64,000 nucleotides of DNA, from NCBI RefSeq assembly GCF_965140245.1, contig NC_134040.1, positions 4,340,001 to 4,404,000 on the forward strand, in the 5' to 3' direction. Origin of the DNA: Athene noctua. Its lineage: Eukaryota > Chordata > Aves > Strigiformes > Strigidae. Each line of letters opens with the position of its first letter. Positions within the stretch are counted from its first letter, which is position 1. The position numbers and the translations under genes were made by a program. Below, one piece after another: positions 63,504 through 64,000 of this stretch. The notes under the pieces are model-generated. The model was not told the origin of the DNA, did not search any database, and was given only the letters and a program-made list of their open reading frames with translations.

Positions 63504-64000
63504 TTCATCAACACCTGATCGAAAAGACCAGAATCATCCATAGCCTTCAGTTGTGGAACAGACTACTAAGAACTTCATTATCTTTCTTCAGGCCATGTTT
63601 TAGTTAAAAGTCTTTTGTGCATTTTTACAGATGTTAATGGAAAGATGCATCATCTTGGGCTTCTGTCAACAGAAAAAAAAAAAATAGAAATTTTACATAC
63701 TACAAGATGTGGGAGATAATTTCTGTAAACGTTATTGTGTCTACAAAAAATCTTCAATCTGTATCACCAGTGCTTTGTGCCCACAAGATAGAAAATATAT
63801 TTAAGTGCTTGTATTCCTTTCGACAAAAAATGTTTAGCAAGTAATATATCACAAGTATCTGTTTTGACCGTTAAGTACAGAGAATCTTTAGTGTAGTGCA
63901 AACTAGAAATGATAAACGAAAAGAAAGGTTACTAAAAGAAAAACAAGTTTATTTATCTCACAGACCAAAAGTTCTACAGTTTAAATTACCTCTACATTAC
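63504..64000 (+). other. Putative 3' UTR, continuing beyond the window
   Basis: AT-rich sequence after the TGA. I found no AATAAA or ATTAAA before the window end, so the polyadenylation site would lie further downstream. An A12-type run occurs near 63672-63683. If the gene model is wrong, this is simply non-coding DNA. Confidence 0.35.

Noticed and set aside
1..64000. tRNA, rRNA, CRISPR arrays, bacterial operons or phage genes
   Set aside because: None seen; direct repeats here are microsatellites or two-copy duplications without spacers, and the repeats present are vertebrate retroelements.

Overview
This window looks like nuclear DNA from a bird. The clearest evidence is a GC-rich, 5'-truncated CR1 LINE at 9.66-10.14 kb that carries the typical avian CR1 3' end and the ORF2 C-terminal motif RLRELG...RRLRGDL. 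Older CR1 remnants are also present, and the background is AT-rich vertebrate-type DNA with many mononucleotide runs. I see no bacterial features: no operons, rRNA, tRNA or CRISPR. Species cannot be assigned. All family assignments are from memory of consensus sequences; no alignment was run.

Layout. The first 62.6 kb reads as intergenic or intronic DNA with no gene I can support. It holds four CR1/CR1-like LINE pieces of different apparent age: minus strand at 0.8 kb, 9.7 kb and 49.3 kb, and plus strand at 18.5 kb. A decayed plus-strand LINE reverse-transcriptase fragment lies at 15.1-16.2 kb and appears to contain a separate poly(A)-tailed insertion flanked by a 10-bp imperfect direct repeat. 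There are three weak MIR-like SINE relics (2.8, 26.9 and 41.4 kb), one LTR-like block (13.2-13.6 kb), three (AT)n arrays, one (TTTA)n array, a 67-bp tandem duplication at 47.0 kb, and about twenty A or T runs of 14-33 bases. A 0.9-kb interval at 25.9-26.85 kb concentrates structure-forming sequence: a C-run/A-run, a compact G-quadruplex motif and a 47-nt pure purine tract. Several AT-rich, repeat-free blocks have the texture of conserved non-coding enhancers, but that is only a suspicion without alignments.

The last 1.4 kb holds the only gene-like structure. Three consecutive plus-strand segments (62667-62747, 62953-63038, 63461-63503) are each bounded by plausible splice sites, share one reading frame across both junctions and end in TGA. 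They are followed by non-coding sequence to the window edge. I read this as the 3' end of an unidentified protein-coding gene whose upstream exons I could not find. Most other open frames are short, overlap on several frames or strands, and look like chance ORFs.
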